In this document: in pieces, positions 10,090 to 19,844 of the stretch
Position numbering within the stretch: position 1 is the stretch's first letter
Layout of the letters: every line of letters starts with the position of its first letter
Assembly: GCA_963556495.2 (NCBI GenBank)
Contig: OY747721.1
Coordinates: 34,968,849 to 35,032,848, forward strand
DNA length: 64,000 nucleotides
Reading direction: 5' to 3'
From: Valencia hispanica
Taxonomy: Eukaryota > Chordata > Actinopteri > Cyprinodontiformes > Valenciidae
Translations under genes and position numbers: made by a program
Notes under the pieces: model-generated
Databases searched by the model: none
The model's input: only the letters and a program-made list of their open reading frames with translations
Told to the model about the DNA's origin: nothing

Positions 10090-11957
10090 TTATCCGGGGT
10101 CGGGTCGCGGGGGCAGCAGCCTAAGCAAAGAGACCCAGACTTCCCTCTCCCCAGCCACTTGTTCCAGCTCCTCGGGAGGAACCCCAAGGCCCTCCCAAGC
10201 CAGCCGAGAAACATAGTCCCTCCAGCGTGTCATGGGCCTTCCCCTGGGCCTCCTCCCGGTGAGACGTGCCTGAAACACCTCAACAGGGAGGCGTCCAGAA
10301 GGCATCCTGACCAGATGCCCGAGCCACCTCAACTGACTCCTCTCGATGTGGAGAAGCAGTGGCTCTACTCTGAGCCCCCTCCGGATGACTGAGCTTCTCA
10401 CCCTATCTCTAAGGGAGAGCCCAGACACTCTGCGGAGGAAACTCATTTCAGCCGCTTGTATCCGTGATCTCGTTCTTTCGGTCACCACCCAGAGTTCGTG
10501 AACATAGATGAGGGTAGGAACGTAGATCGACCGGTAAATCGAGAGCTTCGCCTTTTGGCTCAGCTCTCTCTTCACCACGACAGACCGGTAGAGCGCCCGC
10601 ATAACTGCAGATGCCCCACCGATCCGTCTATCGATCTCCCGCTCCATTTTTCCCTCATTCGTGAACAAGACCCCCAGATACTTAAACTCCTCCACTTGGA
10701 GAAGGACCCCATCCCCGACCCGGAGGAGGCACCCCACCCTTTTCCAGCTCAAGACCATGGCCTCGGATTTGGAGGTGCTGATTCTCATCCCAGCCGCTTC
10801 ACACTCGGCTGCGAACAGCTCCAGCGAAAGCTGTAGATCACGCTCCGATGAAGCCAACAGGACCACATCATCTGCAAAAAGCAGAGACCCGATCCTGAGG
10901 CCACCAAAACGGATCCCCTCAACGCCTTGGCTGCGCCTAGAGATCCTGTCCATAAAAGTTAGGAAAAGGATCGGTGACAAAGGGCAACCTTGGCGGAGTC
11001 CAACTCTCACTGGAAACAAGCCCGACTTACTGCCGGCAATGCGAACCAAACTCTGGCACCGGTCGTACAGGGACCTAACAGCCCGTATCAAGGGGCCCGG
11101 TACCCCATACTCCCGGAGCACCCCCCACAGGGCCCCCCGAGGGACACGGTCGAACGCCTTCTCCAAGTCCACAAAACACATGTAGACCAGTTGGGCGAAC
11201 TCCCACCCACCCTCCAGGACCCTGCTGAGGGTGTAGAGCTGGTCCAGTGTTCCACGGCCAGGACGAAAACCGCATTGTTCCTCCTGGATCCGAGGTTCGA
11301 CTATCCGTCGGACCCTCCTCTCCAGAACCCCTGAATAGACCTTACCAGGGAGGCTCAGAAGTGTGATCCCCCTGTAGTTGGAACACACCCTGTGGTCCCC
11401 CTTTTTAAACAGGGGGACCACCACCCCGGTCTGCCAATCCACGGGAACTGCCCACGATGTCCACGCAAAATTGCAGAGCCACGTTAACCAACACAGCCCC
11501 ACAACATCCAGAGCCTTGAGGAACTCCGGCCGAATCTCATCCACCCCCGGAGCCTTGCCACCGAGGAGCTTTTTAACGACCTCGGTGACCTCAGCACCAG
11601 AGATTGGAGAGCCCGACCCCAAGTCCCCAAACCCTGCTTCCAGATTGGAAGGCGTGCTGGTGGGATTGAGGAGGTCTTCGAAGTATTCCATCCACCGACC
11701 CAAAACGTCCCGCGTCGAGGTCAGCAGCACACCATCCCCACTGTAAACAGTGTTGGTGGCAGACCGCTTTCCCCCCCTGAGAGGCCGGATGGTGGACCAG
11801 AATCGCTTCGAAGCCGTACGGAAGTCGTTTTCCATGGTCTCTCCAAACTCCTCCCACACCCGAGTTTTTGCCTCAGCAACCATCCGAGCCGCATCCCGCT
11901 TGGCCTGTCGGTACCTATCAGCTGCTTCAGGGGTCCCACAAGCCAAAAGCCAATGGA
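10090..11957 (-). pseudogene. Rex3 reverse transcriptase
   Basis: Reverse transcriptase that primes on nicked target DNA. The frame contains, in order, PEFLKALDV, the finger motif GVVVPLFKKGDHR, NYRGITLLS, QCGFRPGRGTLDQL, FVDLEKAFDRVPR (first Asp), GLRQGCPLSPILF, and the catalytic LFADDVVLL box. A C-terminal region follows with RSQLRWLGHLVRM and RPRGRPMTRW. The C-terminus is complete with a stop just before the ATGG tail. It is not in frame with the endonuclease upstream: near 11955 about 40 codons that normally link the two domains are missing and the frame changes. So the polyprotein is broken even though both domains look intact. Confidence 0.9.
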
Positions 11958-13142
11958 GGCGCGGAACATGGTCCACTCGGACTCGATGTCCCCCGCCTCC
12001 CCCGGGACGTGTTCAAAGTTCTGCCGGAGGTGTGAGTTAAAGCTCCTTCTGACAGGAGACTCTGCCAGACGTTCCCAGCAGACCCTAACAACACGTTTGG
12101 GCCTTCCAGGTCTGTCCGGCGTCCTCCCCCACCATCGGAGCCGACTCACCACCAGGTAGTGGTCAGTGGACAGCTCTGCCCCTCTCTTCACCCGAGTGTC
12201 CAAAACATGCGGCCGCAGATCAGATGAGACGACAACCAAGTCGATCATTGAGCTGCGGCCTAAGGTGTCCTGGTGCCAAGTGCACATATGGACACCTTTA
12301 TGCTTGAACATGGTGTTTGTTATGGACAATCCATGACGAGCACAGAAGTCCAATAACAAGACACCACTCGGGTTTAGATCGGGGAGCCCATTCCGCCCAA
12401 CCACACCCCTCCAGGTCTCACTGTCATTGCCCACATGAGCGTTGAACTCCCCCAGCAGAACAAGGGAGTCCCCAGGAGGAGCACTCTCCAGCACCCCCTC
12501 CAAAGACTCCAAGAAGGGTGGGTAATCTAATCTGCTGTTTGGCGCGTAAGCACAAACAACAATCAGGACCCGTCCCCCCACCCGAAGGCGGAGGGAGGCT
12601 ACCCTCTCGTTCACCGGGGTAAACCCCAACGTACAGGCGCCGAGATGGGGGGCAACAAGTATGCCCACCCCAGCTCGGCGCCTCTCAGCGGGGGCAACCC
12701 CAGAGTGGAAGAGAGTCCAACCCCTCTCAATGAGACGGGTTCCAGAGCCAGAGCCGTGCGCCGAGGTGAGTCCGACGATGTCCAGTCGGAACCTCTCGAC
12801 CTCGCACACCAGCTCCGGCTCCTTCCCCACCAGAGAGGTGACGTTCCACGTCCCGAGAGCCAGCTTCTGCAGCCGAGGATCGGACCGCCAAGGTCCCCGC
12901 CTTTGGCCGCCGCCCATCCTGCACAGCACCCGACCCCTATGGCCCCTCCCACAGGTGGTGAGCTCATGGGAAGGGGGGCCCATGTTACCTCTTCGGGCTA
13001 AGCCCGACCGGGCCCCATGGGTAAAGGCCCGGCCACCAGGCGCTCGCCAACGTGCCCCACCTCCAGGCCTGGCTCCAGAGGGGGGCCCCGGTGACCCGCG
13101 TCCGGGCGAGGGAACACTGAGTCCATCTGTCGTTTTCATCAT
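11958..13142 (-). pseudogene. Rex3 AP endonuclease domain
   Basis: N-terminal part of the Rex3 polyprotein, which nicks target DNA. Motifs include LGTWNVTSL near the start of the fold, [30 protein letters not shown] (the usual DFN is EFN here), [19 protein letters not shown] and [13 protein letters not shown] with the catalytic Asp-His. Asp to Glu in the GDFNAH motif, and TSAHGS where other copies have a TE-type catalytic Glu, hint at reduced activity. The first ATG in the frame is at 13142, but these elements often lack a clear start. The open frame runs past 11958 in the wrong phase because of the junction described for the RT entry. Confidence 0.85.
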
Positions 13143-13299
13143 AGGGGTCTTTTGGGCTGCACTTTGTCTGATCCCTCACCTAGAACCAAATTGCCATGGG
13201 TGACCCTACCAGGAGCAAAAGCCCCCGACAACATAGCTCCTAGGATCATTGGGACACTCAAACCCCTCCACCACGATAAGGTGGCAGCCCAGGGAGGGG

Positions 13300-13314
13300 T
13301 GAATATTTTGCCAT
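13300..13314. repeat. Rex3 target-site duplication, right copy
   Basis: Second copy of TGAATATTTTGCCAT, next to the Rex3 5' end. Confidence 0.9.
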
Positions 13315-13632
13315 TCTTGTAAACACACACACGCAACTCTCCATTTTTCTAAAAATACATTGTTAGTATGATGACAAAAAATTGCTGTGGTGAACTGGTG
13401 GAGTGGGTGTTCAGCCAAATTGATCACTGCACCTGTAGTTCTACATAAATCCCAGTGACAAGCCACACCCTGTGCAATAGACCACCATGTTACTTACCAA
13501 ATAAGTAATAGCTAAATACACCTAAAATAAACAGTGGATATAAATGTCTCTGACAGGGTTAATGGGGACAATACTGAAATAAATGGACAATGTTGGTGTT
13601 TTCCCAAAATTGTTCTGCATTTACAACCACAG

Positions 13633-13703
13633 GTTTCCGGAATAAGCTACTGGCTAAGGGGGAGAAAAAAAACCAAATCAATAAGGATAAAAACAGCTAA
13701 CTG
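13633..13703 (+). pseudogene. Transposase exon 5 remnant
   Basis: After CCACAG the sequence GTTTCCGGAATAAG completes the Gly codon left by the exon ending at 10045 and reads GFRNKLLAKGEKK, the basic stretch expected right after WHTAKG in this family. It then runs into a stop within about 20 codons. The rest of the catalytic core that normally follows is absent, so an internal deletion is inferred between here and 13814. The Rex3 insertion separates it from exon 4. Confidence 0.55.
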
Positions 13704-13813
13704 AATTTGCATACTTTGCTGAAAGGTGGTATAGATTCATTGTGGAGAAAAGTGTACTACAATCCAATCTACATTTATATTTTATAAGCTATTATGTTCC
13801 TTGTCATTTGCAG

Positions 13814-14070
13814 GAGAATTACGGTTCAGTCAGGTGTACTGCAAGAAATCCAAGCAGTGGATACTGAAAAAAGTCTTCACACCACATACAACAGACTTTG
13901 TCACAAGTCTAATCGAGAGGGTCCTGGAAAATAGACGGGACCCAAACATCTCGTTCAAAATGGCGACCTCCTCACTTGTCCTCCCACAACCTGCGTTGCC
14001 ACCCAACATAGCCCCCATACCGAAACCTTCAAAAGAGACTGCCAAAGCATCATTCCAAAGCCGCTTCTGA
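13814..14070 (+). CDS. Transposase last exon
   Basis: An acceptor (TTTGCAG) precedes a 257-nt frame ending in TGA at 14068-14070. It reads ELRFSQVYCKKSKQWILKKV and then a Pro-rich tail (LPQPALPPNIAPIPKPSKE). The VYCKKSKQW segment matches the C-terminal part of this transposase family, where K-x2-W-x4-K motifs recur. AATAAA signals at 14204 and 14212 would end the transcript before the convergent gene. Confidence 0.55.
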
Positions 14071-14203
14071 TCCCATGACATCGCACCCAACTCCATTTTT
14101 ATCTCTCACTGCTCTGCCTCACCAGCACCTTTTTATATTCTGCCACCACTTGTTTAGTTTTTATAAGTATGTTCATGCCCTTGTTATGTACATTTAATTT
14201 GTG

Positions 14204-14217
14204 AATAAAACAATAAA
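14204..14217 (+). promoter_or_regulatory. Polyadenylation signals of the transposase gene
   Basis: Two AATAAA hexamers (14204-14209 and 14212-14217) about 135 nt after the transposase stop. Confidence 0.55.
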
Positions 14218-14229
14218 ACTTTTATATGT

Positions 14230-14697
14230 TTTAAGTGTTTTTTCACAACGTACCATACAGTGCATTTATAATCCTGCTTAGATCATTAAAGATGTGCATT
14301 TAAAAAAAAAAGAAAGAGCCTCTATGAAATCAAGCCCTCTTTAGCTGAGAAAATCAAAGGAAAAAGTGCAAATTTGCATATAAAAATGTAAACAAGTGTC
14401 CAACTGAAAACTCCCTATAAAAAAGTAAGACAAATGCACATGTTTGAACCAAACATAAATATAATAAAGTATACTTCGCTATACTGTTAAGTATATAAAA
14501 TATAGTATATTAAAAGTAACCTTAAAGTATACTGCCTCACTTTTAGTATGGGAAAAAGTATACTCATAGTACACTTAAACCTACATTTTGCTAAGGGTAT
14601 CTTAGGTCCAGTTCTAAAATGTTTGTCGTACAATAACCATTTCTCTATATACTTGGAGCAACACTACAAAGGAATACAACAACGTGAATGCATACCA
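14230..14697. other. Intergenic part of the Kolobok-type element
   Basis: This lies between the two convergent genes. It is AT-rich with several AGTATACT-like words at 14469-14575 but has no coding signal. Confidence 0.4.
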
Positions 14698-14703
14698 TTT
14701 ATT
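14698..14703 (-). promoter_or_regulatory. Polyadenylation signal of the P2X7C-like gene
   Basis: AATAAA on the minus strand 38 nt past the stop of the P2X7C-like gene. Confidence 0.55.
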
Positions 14704-14740
14704 TACATAATTATATCAACGACAACAGCAATAATGGAAG

Positions 14741-15556
14741 TTATAGTTCCTCCAGAGCGTCCTCAACTTCTTCATGTCCTCTGTAATGTCCGTCCGCAGC
14801 TGGATACTTCTGGCGGATTGCCTGCACAACACAGGTGGGTAAAATGACACGATTGCCTCGGCCTAATCTTTCACCCTGCAGAACCCATTCCAGAAAGTGT
14901 CTGTAAGCTTTAAGGCGATATTGTCTACAAAACATTGAACACACAGTTAGCGATGTATGGTCTTTGTGTTTAGAGTGCCACAGTCACGTTATAACTATAG
15001 TTAGCGATGCAACTGAAAGCTCTTTGTCTAGTAAATAAGCCGAACTCAGCTGGTTGATGTTACGTATTAACCGGGAATAACTTTGTGATAATGCTTGAAC
15101 AAATCATGTACATAGATGTACTCACTTTGTAGTCAAACGTCTGTTTGCGCCTGCAGGCTTCGGCTGTCTTTTCCAGTTGATTTTCGGGATTCTGAAATAT
15201 GTGTCCAGGACGCCACTGTCCATATGCGGCGCGAAGCTCGGGTGGTCCACCACACAAACGTCCATATCCTCATCTGAGGCAGAAATTTCGTCCAGAGGCA
15301 ACTAACATCTTTGGAATTCTCTGCAGCAGAGGGACTCAATTTCTGTCTCCGTAGCCGCACACCGAGAGCACAGGGACCACCATTTCGTCCCAGCCCGAGA
15401 CAGTCCTCCAGCCGTAGCCGCCGCCTCCTGCTCCTCCATCTGCCTCACCTGCTCTTTGCTGTATTGTGGCTCATAAAGGTAGCCACGAAAATCGGATTCG
15501 AGCATCACGCTTTCGAAATCACCCTCTTCCATATCAGATTGATTATGTTCTGCCAT
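14741..15556 (-). pseudogene. P2X7 intracellular-domain-like gene of the transposon
   Basis: A two-exon minus-strand gene. Exon 1 (15556-15126) starts MAEHNQSDMEEGDFESVM, then YLYEPQYSKEQVRQMEEQE and the cysteine cluster KWWSLCSRCAATETEIE-SLCCREFQRC. It continues with DEDMDVCVVDHPSF to a GTGAGT donor. Exon 2 (14924-14741) gives YRLKAYRHFLEWVLQG, LPTCVVQAIRQKYPAADGHY and a stop. The C-x2-C, CCRE, AYR…W, PxC…IRxxFP and GxYxG pattern is that of the zinc-binding cysteine-rich ballast domain at the C-terminus of P2X7 receptors. In fish this domain also occurs in stand-alone genes carried by transposons. One premature TAG (15304-15302) interrupts exon 1 just after the CC motif. Its function in the element is unknown. 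Confidence 0.72.
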
Positions 15557-15766
15557 AATTGTGATAGCAAGCCTGGTTCTATGATAGTCTGTTAGCTTAG
15601 CTTCCAAACAAGATGGCTGCTATATCATTTCAGTTTCTTAAAGAGAAGTCCCACCCTCTGGTCTGTGATAGCTCTGTAGCGAGAGTGGGTCCCACCCATT
15701 AGCCCCCTCCTGGGAAAATGAAAAAAAAAAAAGTTTGTAGTCTAACACACTCAACAAAGATATAAG

Positions 15767-15823
15767 ACTTCCTGCTTTAAATGACGCAAAATGACGATTT
15801 TTACGTCATTTAAAGCAGGAAGT
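15767..15823. repeat. Short-loop hairpin, 20-bp perfect arms
   Basis: ACTTCCTGCTTTAAATGACG (15767-15786) and its exact reverse complement (15804-15823) flank a 17-nt loop. The loop ends can pair further. It is inside the right end of the Kolobok-type element. Confidence 0.85.
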
Positions 15824-15946
15824 GAAACACTGAAATCCCTATTTCTCTTGTCTCAGGGGAAACTGAGGGTATAATGCACGACCATTCAAAAACATGACTG
15901 GGTTTCTAGCGATTCAAAGCTTAATGCAAATGGTTGAAGTTTCCCT

Positions 15947-15950
15947 TTAA
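15947..15950. repeat. TTAA target-site duplication, right
   Basis: Right-hand partner of 6482-6485. Confidence 0.55.
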
Positions 15951-16050
15951 CTAGGTGTACCAAAGTAGTCTAGAGCCAAAAGGGAGCCCATCTATCTGCA
16001 GAAGGTCCAAGGGGTGTGGATACTTTTGCAAGATTTAGAATATGCAGCTC
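15951..16050 (+). mobile_element. Old Tc1-like element, right part
   Basis: Continuation of the fragment ending at 6481: …GTACCAAAGTAGTCTAGAG…, then the GGATACTTTTGCAAG motif found near Tc1 ends. An internal deletion removed most of the DDE core. Confidence 0.55.
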
Positions 16051-16653
16051 AGTCTACTTTTCAATTCGTACATACAGCCTCTTCTCTGAATCCGTAATGT
16101 TCATAATAACATGTCCTACTTACTCTCCGAGTTCAGCCTGAAACCAACGCTTTCAGTACAGCAGGGATTTTTCTGCAGTCAAGAGAAAGTTTAGAGGCCT
16201 GCCAACCCACGCCGGTCCTTGAAACGTCTCCGTCTTCTTGACAGAAGCAAAACAACCTACAGCCAGCTTTACACCCACAGCCCCTCATTGCATTTCTATA
16301 AATGTTGTCTGGCTAGTCATAACTTTTTTTTACATTTGTTTCGCTTCTTTCATTGTTATTTTCTTCTGAGATGAATTTGCCAAATAGCGACATGGTTTTG
16401 AAATTATTTTAAATACTTATAAATCTGCTTGGCTGCGTTATTTTGTTAGATGCATGCATGTTTTAGTTGAAGACTTTTAGTAGTCAAAACATGTTCAAGG
16501 CCAGATGTAAAACGCCTCTTCTTGTTATAAAAGAAAAAACAAAACACAGATATCAATAAATACATGATTTAGAAAAAATCGTCCAAAACATCTTCCTGAG
16601 ATGAGAAGAAACTGGAGAAGGATAACTTTTTTGTTTGTCTATATGTTTTTTTG

Positions 16654-16654
<1 letters not shown>

Positions 16655-16734
<80 letters not shown>
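16655..16734. repeat. (TA)n microsatellite
   Basis: About 80 bp of pure TA repeat. Confidence 0.95.
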
Positions 16735-16744
<10 letters not shown>

Positions 16745-16994
16745 GGCACTTTGAACTGCCTTGTTAAAGTTAGTTATTTGGCTGTGTTCTTTTCCTTGAT
16801 CTAAAAGAAGACTCAAACTGTGACGTCTAATAAGAGGTTAGGATGTTCAGGAACGGCCCAACCTGATAACCTCCGAGGCTGAAGTTCGAGTTAATTTTTC
16901 ATGATAAAATACATGTTCAAAGGAGGCATTGTGAGCCATTCAGAGCAAAGAACACTGTAACACTGAATGGTTAAAAGGAAATGTAAATAAGGAT

Positions 16995-17140
16995 GGATAC
17001 AAGGAAGGAAAGAAAGACAGAAGGAAGGAAGGAAGGAAGGACATAAGGACAAGTACGGGAAGGAGGACACATGGAAGCAAGCAAAGAAGGACACAAAGGA
17101 TGAAACAAAGGAAGGACACAAGGTAGGAAAGAAATGGGAC
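16995..17140. repeat. Degenerate (GGAA)n polypurine tract
   Basis: Interrupted AAGG/GGAA repeats on the plus strand, nearly free of pyrimidines. The Ser/Pro/Phe-rich minus-strand frames are artefacts. Confidence 0.85.
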
Positions 17141-17390
17141 CGAATAAATAAAGGTGAATATTAATGATATCACGTTAATTAAACCAAAGAAAATGTGTTC
17201 ACCTCTGATTGCTACTGTAATTAGCTGTTTCTGGTATTACGCTCTGCTCATAATAATCAGGACTTCAGTGATAATTCAGTGGTGCATCGCTTACCGTAAA
17301 GACTAAAATTTTATTTTTACTTTATTTTGTGATTCCAAAACCTACAAAAAGTAATGAGTGAGAAATAAGAACAAAGTTTTCTGTACTTAC

Positions 17391-17465
17391 CCTTCAAATC
17401 TTATGGCCACTTTGTAAGCCAGGGCTACTATCGCAGTGAGGACTAAACCAACAGGACTGGCACCA
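17391..17465 (-). CDS. pemt: pemt exon: transmembrane segment near the C-terminus
   Basis: A 75-nt minus-strand exon with acceptor ATCTAG before 17465 and donor GTAAGT at 17390. With the AT left by the previous exon it reads IGASPVGLVLTAIVALAYKVAIRFEG. This matches the last membrane helix of PEMT and the acidic SAM-binding corner, YEE in human from memory and FEG here, so the second Glu is replaced by Gly. Phases join correctly on both sides. The helix is strongly hydrophobic, as expected for an ER membrane protein. Confidence 0.9.
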
Positions 17466-18011
17466 CTAGATACAGAATCAGAGAGAAGAGAAGTAAGTTA
17501 AAAAAGTATGAGTAAAACCCTATAAGACAAAAGGAGACTGTTATTTAACTTCATTGAACCACATGAAGAGACAAGAAACGACCAAAAACAACCTGTCCTA
17601 CATATTGCTGATCAGAAAAGTGACCTAGATTTAGATAGAGATGTAGTTCAGCATGGTAAGGTCTTTATGTGGAACGTCTGGCTGTTGCTGATCAAAAAGC
17701 AGCAGAGTAAGAAAGATCCATTCAGGGACAACAAAACAGTCTATACCTGGGCATAACTCAAAATGAAAAGGTGTGATTGAAGTGCAAAAAAAAACATGTT
17801 ATAAAACAGCATTACAAGCAAAAGAAAATAAAGGCAGCTCATTGTGGAGAGATGTGATGTCATCAAAAATGTCATCTTTAACTAAATGGAAAATGTATGT
17901 TTCATATTTTATAAAATTATTACAACCTAAAACTTCTAAAACTTTGTAGACCAGAAACAGAGCCATTGGAAAAAGCTGCAGCAAGAGGAATAGTTCAGAT
18001 TACTTTTTTAC
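17466..18011. other. pemt intron, no feature seen
   Basis: Plain AT-rich intron sequence. Confidence 0.5.
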
Positions 18012-18364
18012 TCCATCCATCCATTATCTGTACCCGTCCATCCTATGAAGGTTGTGGTGGGGCTGGTCTCTAACTCCAGCAGTCACGGGGCGAGAGGCGG
18101 GTTACACCCTGGACAGGTCGCCAGTCCATCGCAGGGCAACACAAAGACACACAGGACAAACAACCATGCATGCACACACTCATACCTAAGGACAATTTAG
18201 AGAGACCAATTCACCTAACAATCATGTTTTTGGACTGTGGGAGGAAGCCGGAGTACCCAGAGAGAACCCACGCATGCACAGGGAGAACATGGAAACTCCA
18301 TGCAGAAAGATCCATTGGGGATTTGAACCTGGAACCTTCTTGCTGCAAGGCAACAGTGCTACCA
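18012..18364 (-). mobile_element. tRNA-like SINE, copy A (nearly full length)
   Basis: The minus strand reads a tRNA-like head ending in a B-box-like GGTTCAAAT, then TGCATGGAGTTTCCATG, CCCACAGTCCAAAAACATG, TCCTGTGTGTCTTTGTG and a tail GATAATGGATGGATGGA. Four relatives occur in this window. The ATGG tail resembles that of Rex3, so an RTE LINE may mobilise it (inference). The open frame over it is not a gene. Confidence 0.75.
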
Positions 18365-19844
18365 TAATAATGTATCAGGTGAAAAAAAATACATTCACAG
18401 TCACAACCTCTTTATTTTGTATCACTAAATATTATTTGGTCCTGTAATATAAGGCCAACACAAATCTTGAATGGGCCCAAGGACAAAACTACCATTCTAT
18501 TTCCTCTCATTTATAAAAAGTCTCATGGTGAATGCAAAGTTGCATCAGGGAGTGATTTACATAGAAGTCTATATCTGGCAATGAATGGCAATAGAGTGTA
18601 AATTACCTATACATTTTATTTGAAAATTGGAGGGCCTCTTTTAACATTAAGAAACTCTACCAACATTAAGCAGCATTTTAATGGTTTGTTAATGGCTGCT
18701 GTAAAGTCAAAGAGTTCTCGGTCAAACTGTAGTTTCTTTTGGAAAAGAGACACTAAGTAGTCTTCATGATGCTGTTTGTTCACTAATGTTCCCTGACGAA
18801 CCTCTGAGGACTTCAGAAAACAGCTGGAGTTATACAAAGATTAAAATCCACACAGCTGGACTCAATTTACTCTGGTGACTTTTAAAGGAAATTGGTTGCA
18901 TCTCATTCAGTGTTAGGTGAGAGGAGCCTGAGTACATACAGTACAGTGATTAGCGGAGTGCTGATTCACTATTTCACCGATTTATTACGAAGTGAAACGT
19001 GCCAAATCGATAGCAATTCACAAGTGTTCAAAATTTATTATTTATCATAATATTTAAATGACATATTTGAATAAAATGAAATTTACTCACTGCTGAATAA
19101 ATCTCGCACTTCATGGCTGAAACGCTATGTGCCGCCATCATGTTTTCATTGGTCTGTCCCCTTATTAAACTGCTATAAGTACATTTAGACGATGGCAGAA
19201 ATCTGCTAACTGTTCATAGAGTAGATGTTAGCGTCAGTCTCCAGAAAAAGTTAAATGATTCAGCATTCTTGCTGGCTGTTTTGACTGGTCACCAGTTTAG
19301 CAGATGCTTTTAGTAGGTGACAGGTCACCCAACTCACGACAGATATGATGTCGGCATCGTAAATTGTTGACAGATGGATTGTAAAAGCAGAGCAGCTTTA
19401 AAAGTTACTTTAGGGTGGGCAAAGGTCATAATAACAAACAAAGTAATCTTTGCAGAAATCCAAACCAAAATCAGCAAACCAAAAATACAATCCTTGCCTA
19501 ACACAAACATTACGTCCACAGCCAACAGTCGCCTAAGATTTGGCTGAAAGCTGAGGGAGGTGAGTGTCTCTGTTGCTCTGCAGCATTCCTATCTATGTTT
19601 CCTAAATCAACAACTTTCATCAGTCAGCTGCAGCACACATCACTGTCATGTGTCTACTTTTCAGTACAAATAGAGATCAGACCGAAACACAGGTCATTAA
19701 GGCTGATGGTGTATGGATTTGTACACAGAACAAGGAACACCAATCAACCTCCCTGTCAATACATCAAAAGTTTTTCTTTATGTTGAAAAGTAGATGAAAA
19801 ATTTTGCACTCAGTTGCTATTATTCTCTGTATTTTGTTGAAGTG
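18365..19844. other. pemt intron, no feature seen
   Basis: No recognised gene or repeat. Confidence 0.45.

Larger units (their letters stand above)
10064..13299 (-). mobile_element. Rex3 (RTE-clade) LINE, nearly full length
   Basis: A 3.24-kb non-LTR retrotransposon on the minus strand. The 5' end starts near 13299 with the CACCCCTCCCTGGGCTGCC leader. An apurinic-type endonuclease and a reverse transcriptase follow, and the 3' end is …GGATAAGCGGAAGAAAATGG with an ATGG-repeat tail. A 15-bp direct duplication flanks it. The words CGGTGACAAAGGGCAACCT (10972) and ACCACCACCCCGGTCTGCCA (11418) are the well-known conserved Rex3 RT sites. It sits in an intron of the THAP transposase, after the exon ending at 10045. 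The GC content is high compared with the surroundings, and little decay suggests a recent insertion. Confidence 0.92.
6486..15946. mobile_element. Kolobok-type DNA transposon: THAP transposase plus P2X7C-like gene
   Basis: This 9461-bp interval carries two convergent genes: a plus-strand THAP/DDE transposase (6847-14070) and a minus-strand gene with a P2X7-like cysteine-rich domain (15556-14741). Both have AATAAA signals just past their stops. TTAA flanks both ends, and the flanks rejoin into one older Tc1-like copy. Kolobok-superfamily elements are known for TTAA duplications and THAP-bearing transposases; ISL2EU-type elements are the main alternative. Terminal repeats are weak (AGG then about 9 of 15). 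It contains later insertions, a Tc1-like copy at 7055-8541 and Rex3 at 10064-13299. The transposase is broken, so the copy cannot act alone. Confidence 0.6.
16051..17390. other. Intronic sequence with simple repeats
   Basis: No gene is seen. It contains the (TA)n and purine-rich tracts listed separately. Confidence 0.5.

Noticed and set aside
10498..11334. Plus-strand open frames in the Rex3 region
   Set aside because: Antisense shadows of the RT gene in GC-rich sequence.
16553..16816. Ile/Tyr-repeat protein
   Set aside because: Produced by the (TA)n microsatellite.
16891..17173. Hydrophobic Ser/Phe/Leu-rich minus-strand frames resembling a membrane protein
   Set aside because: They are translations of the GGAA polypurine tract.
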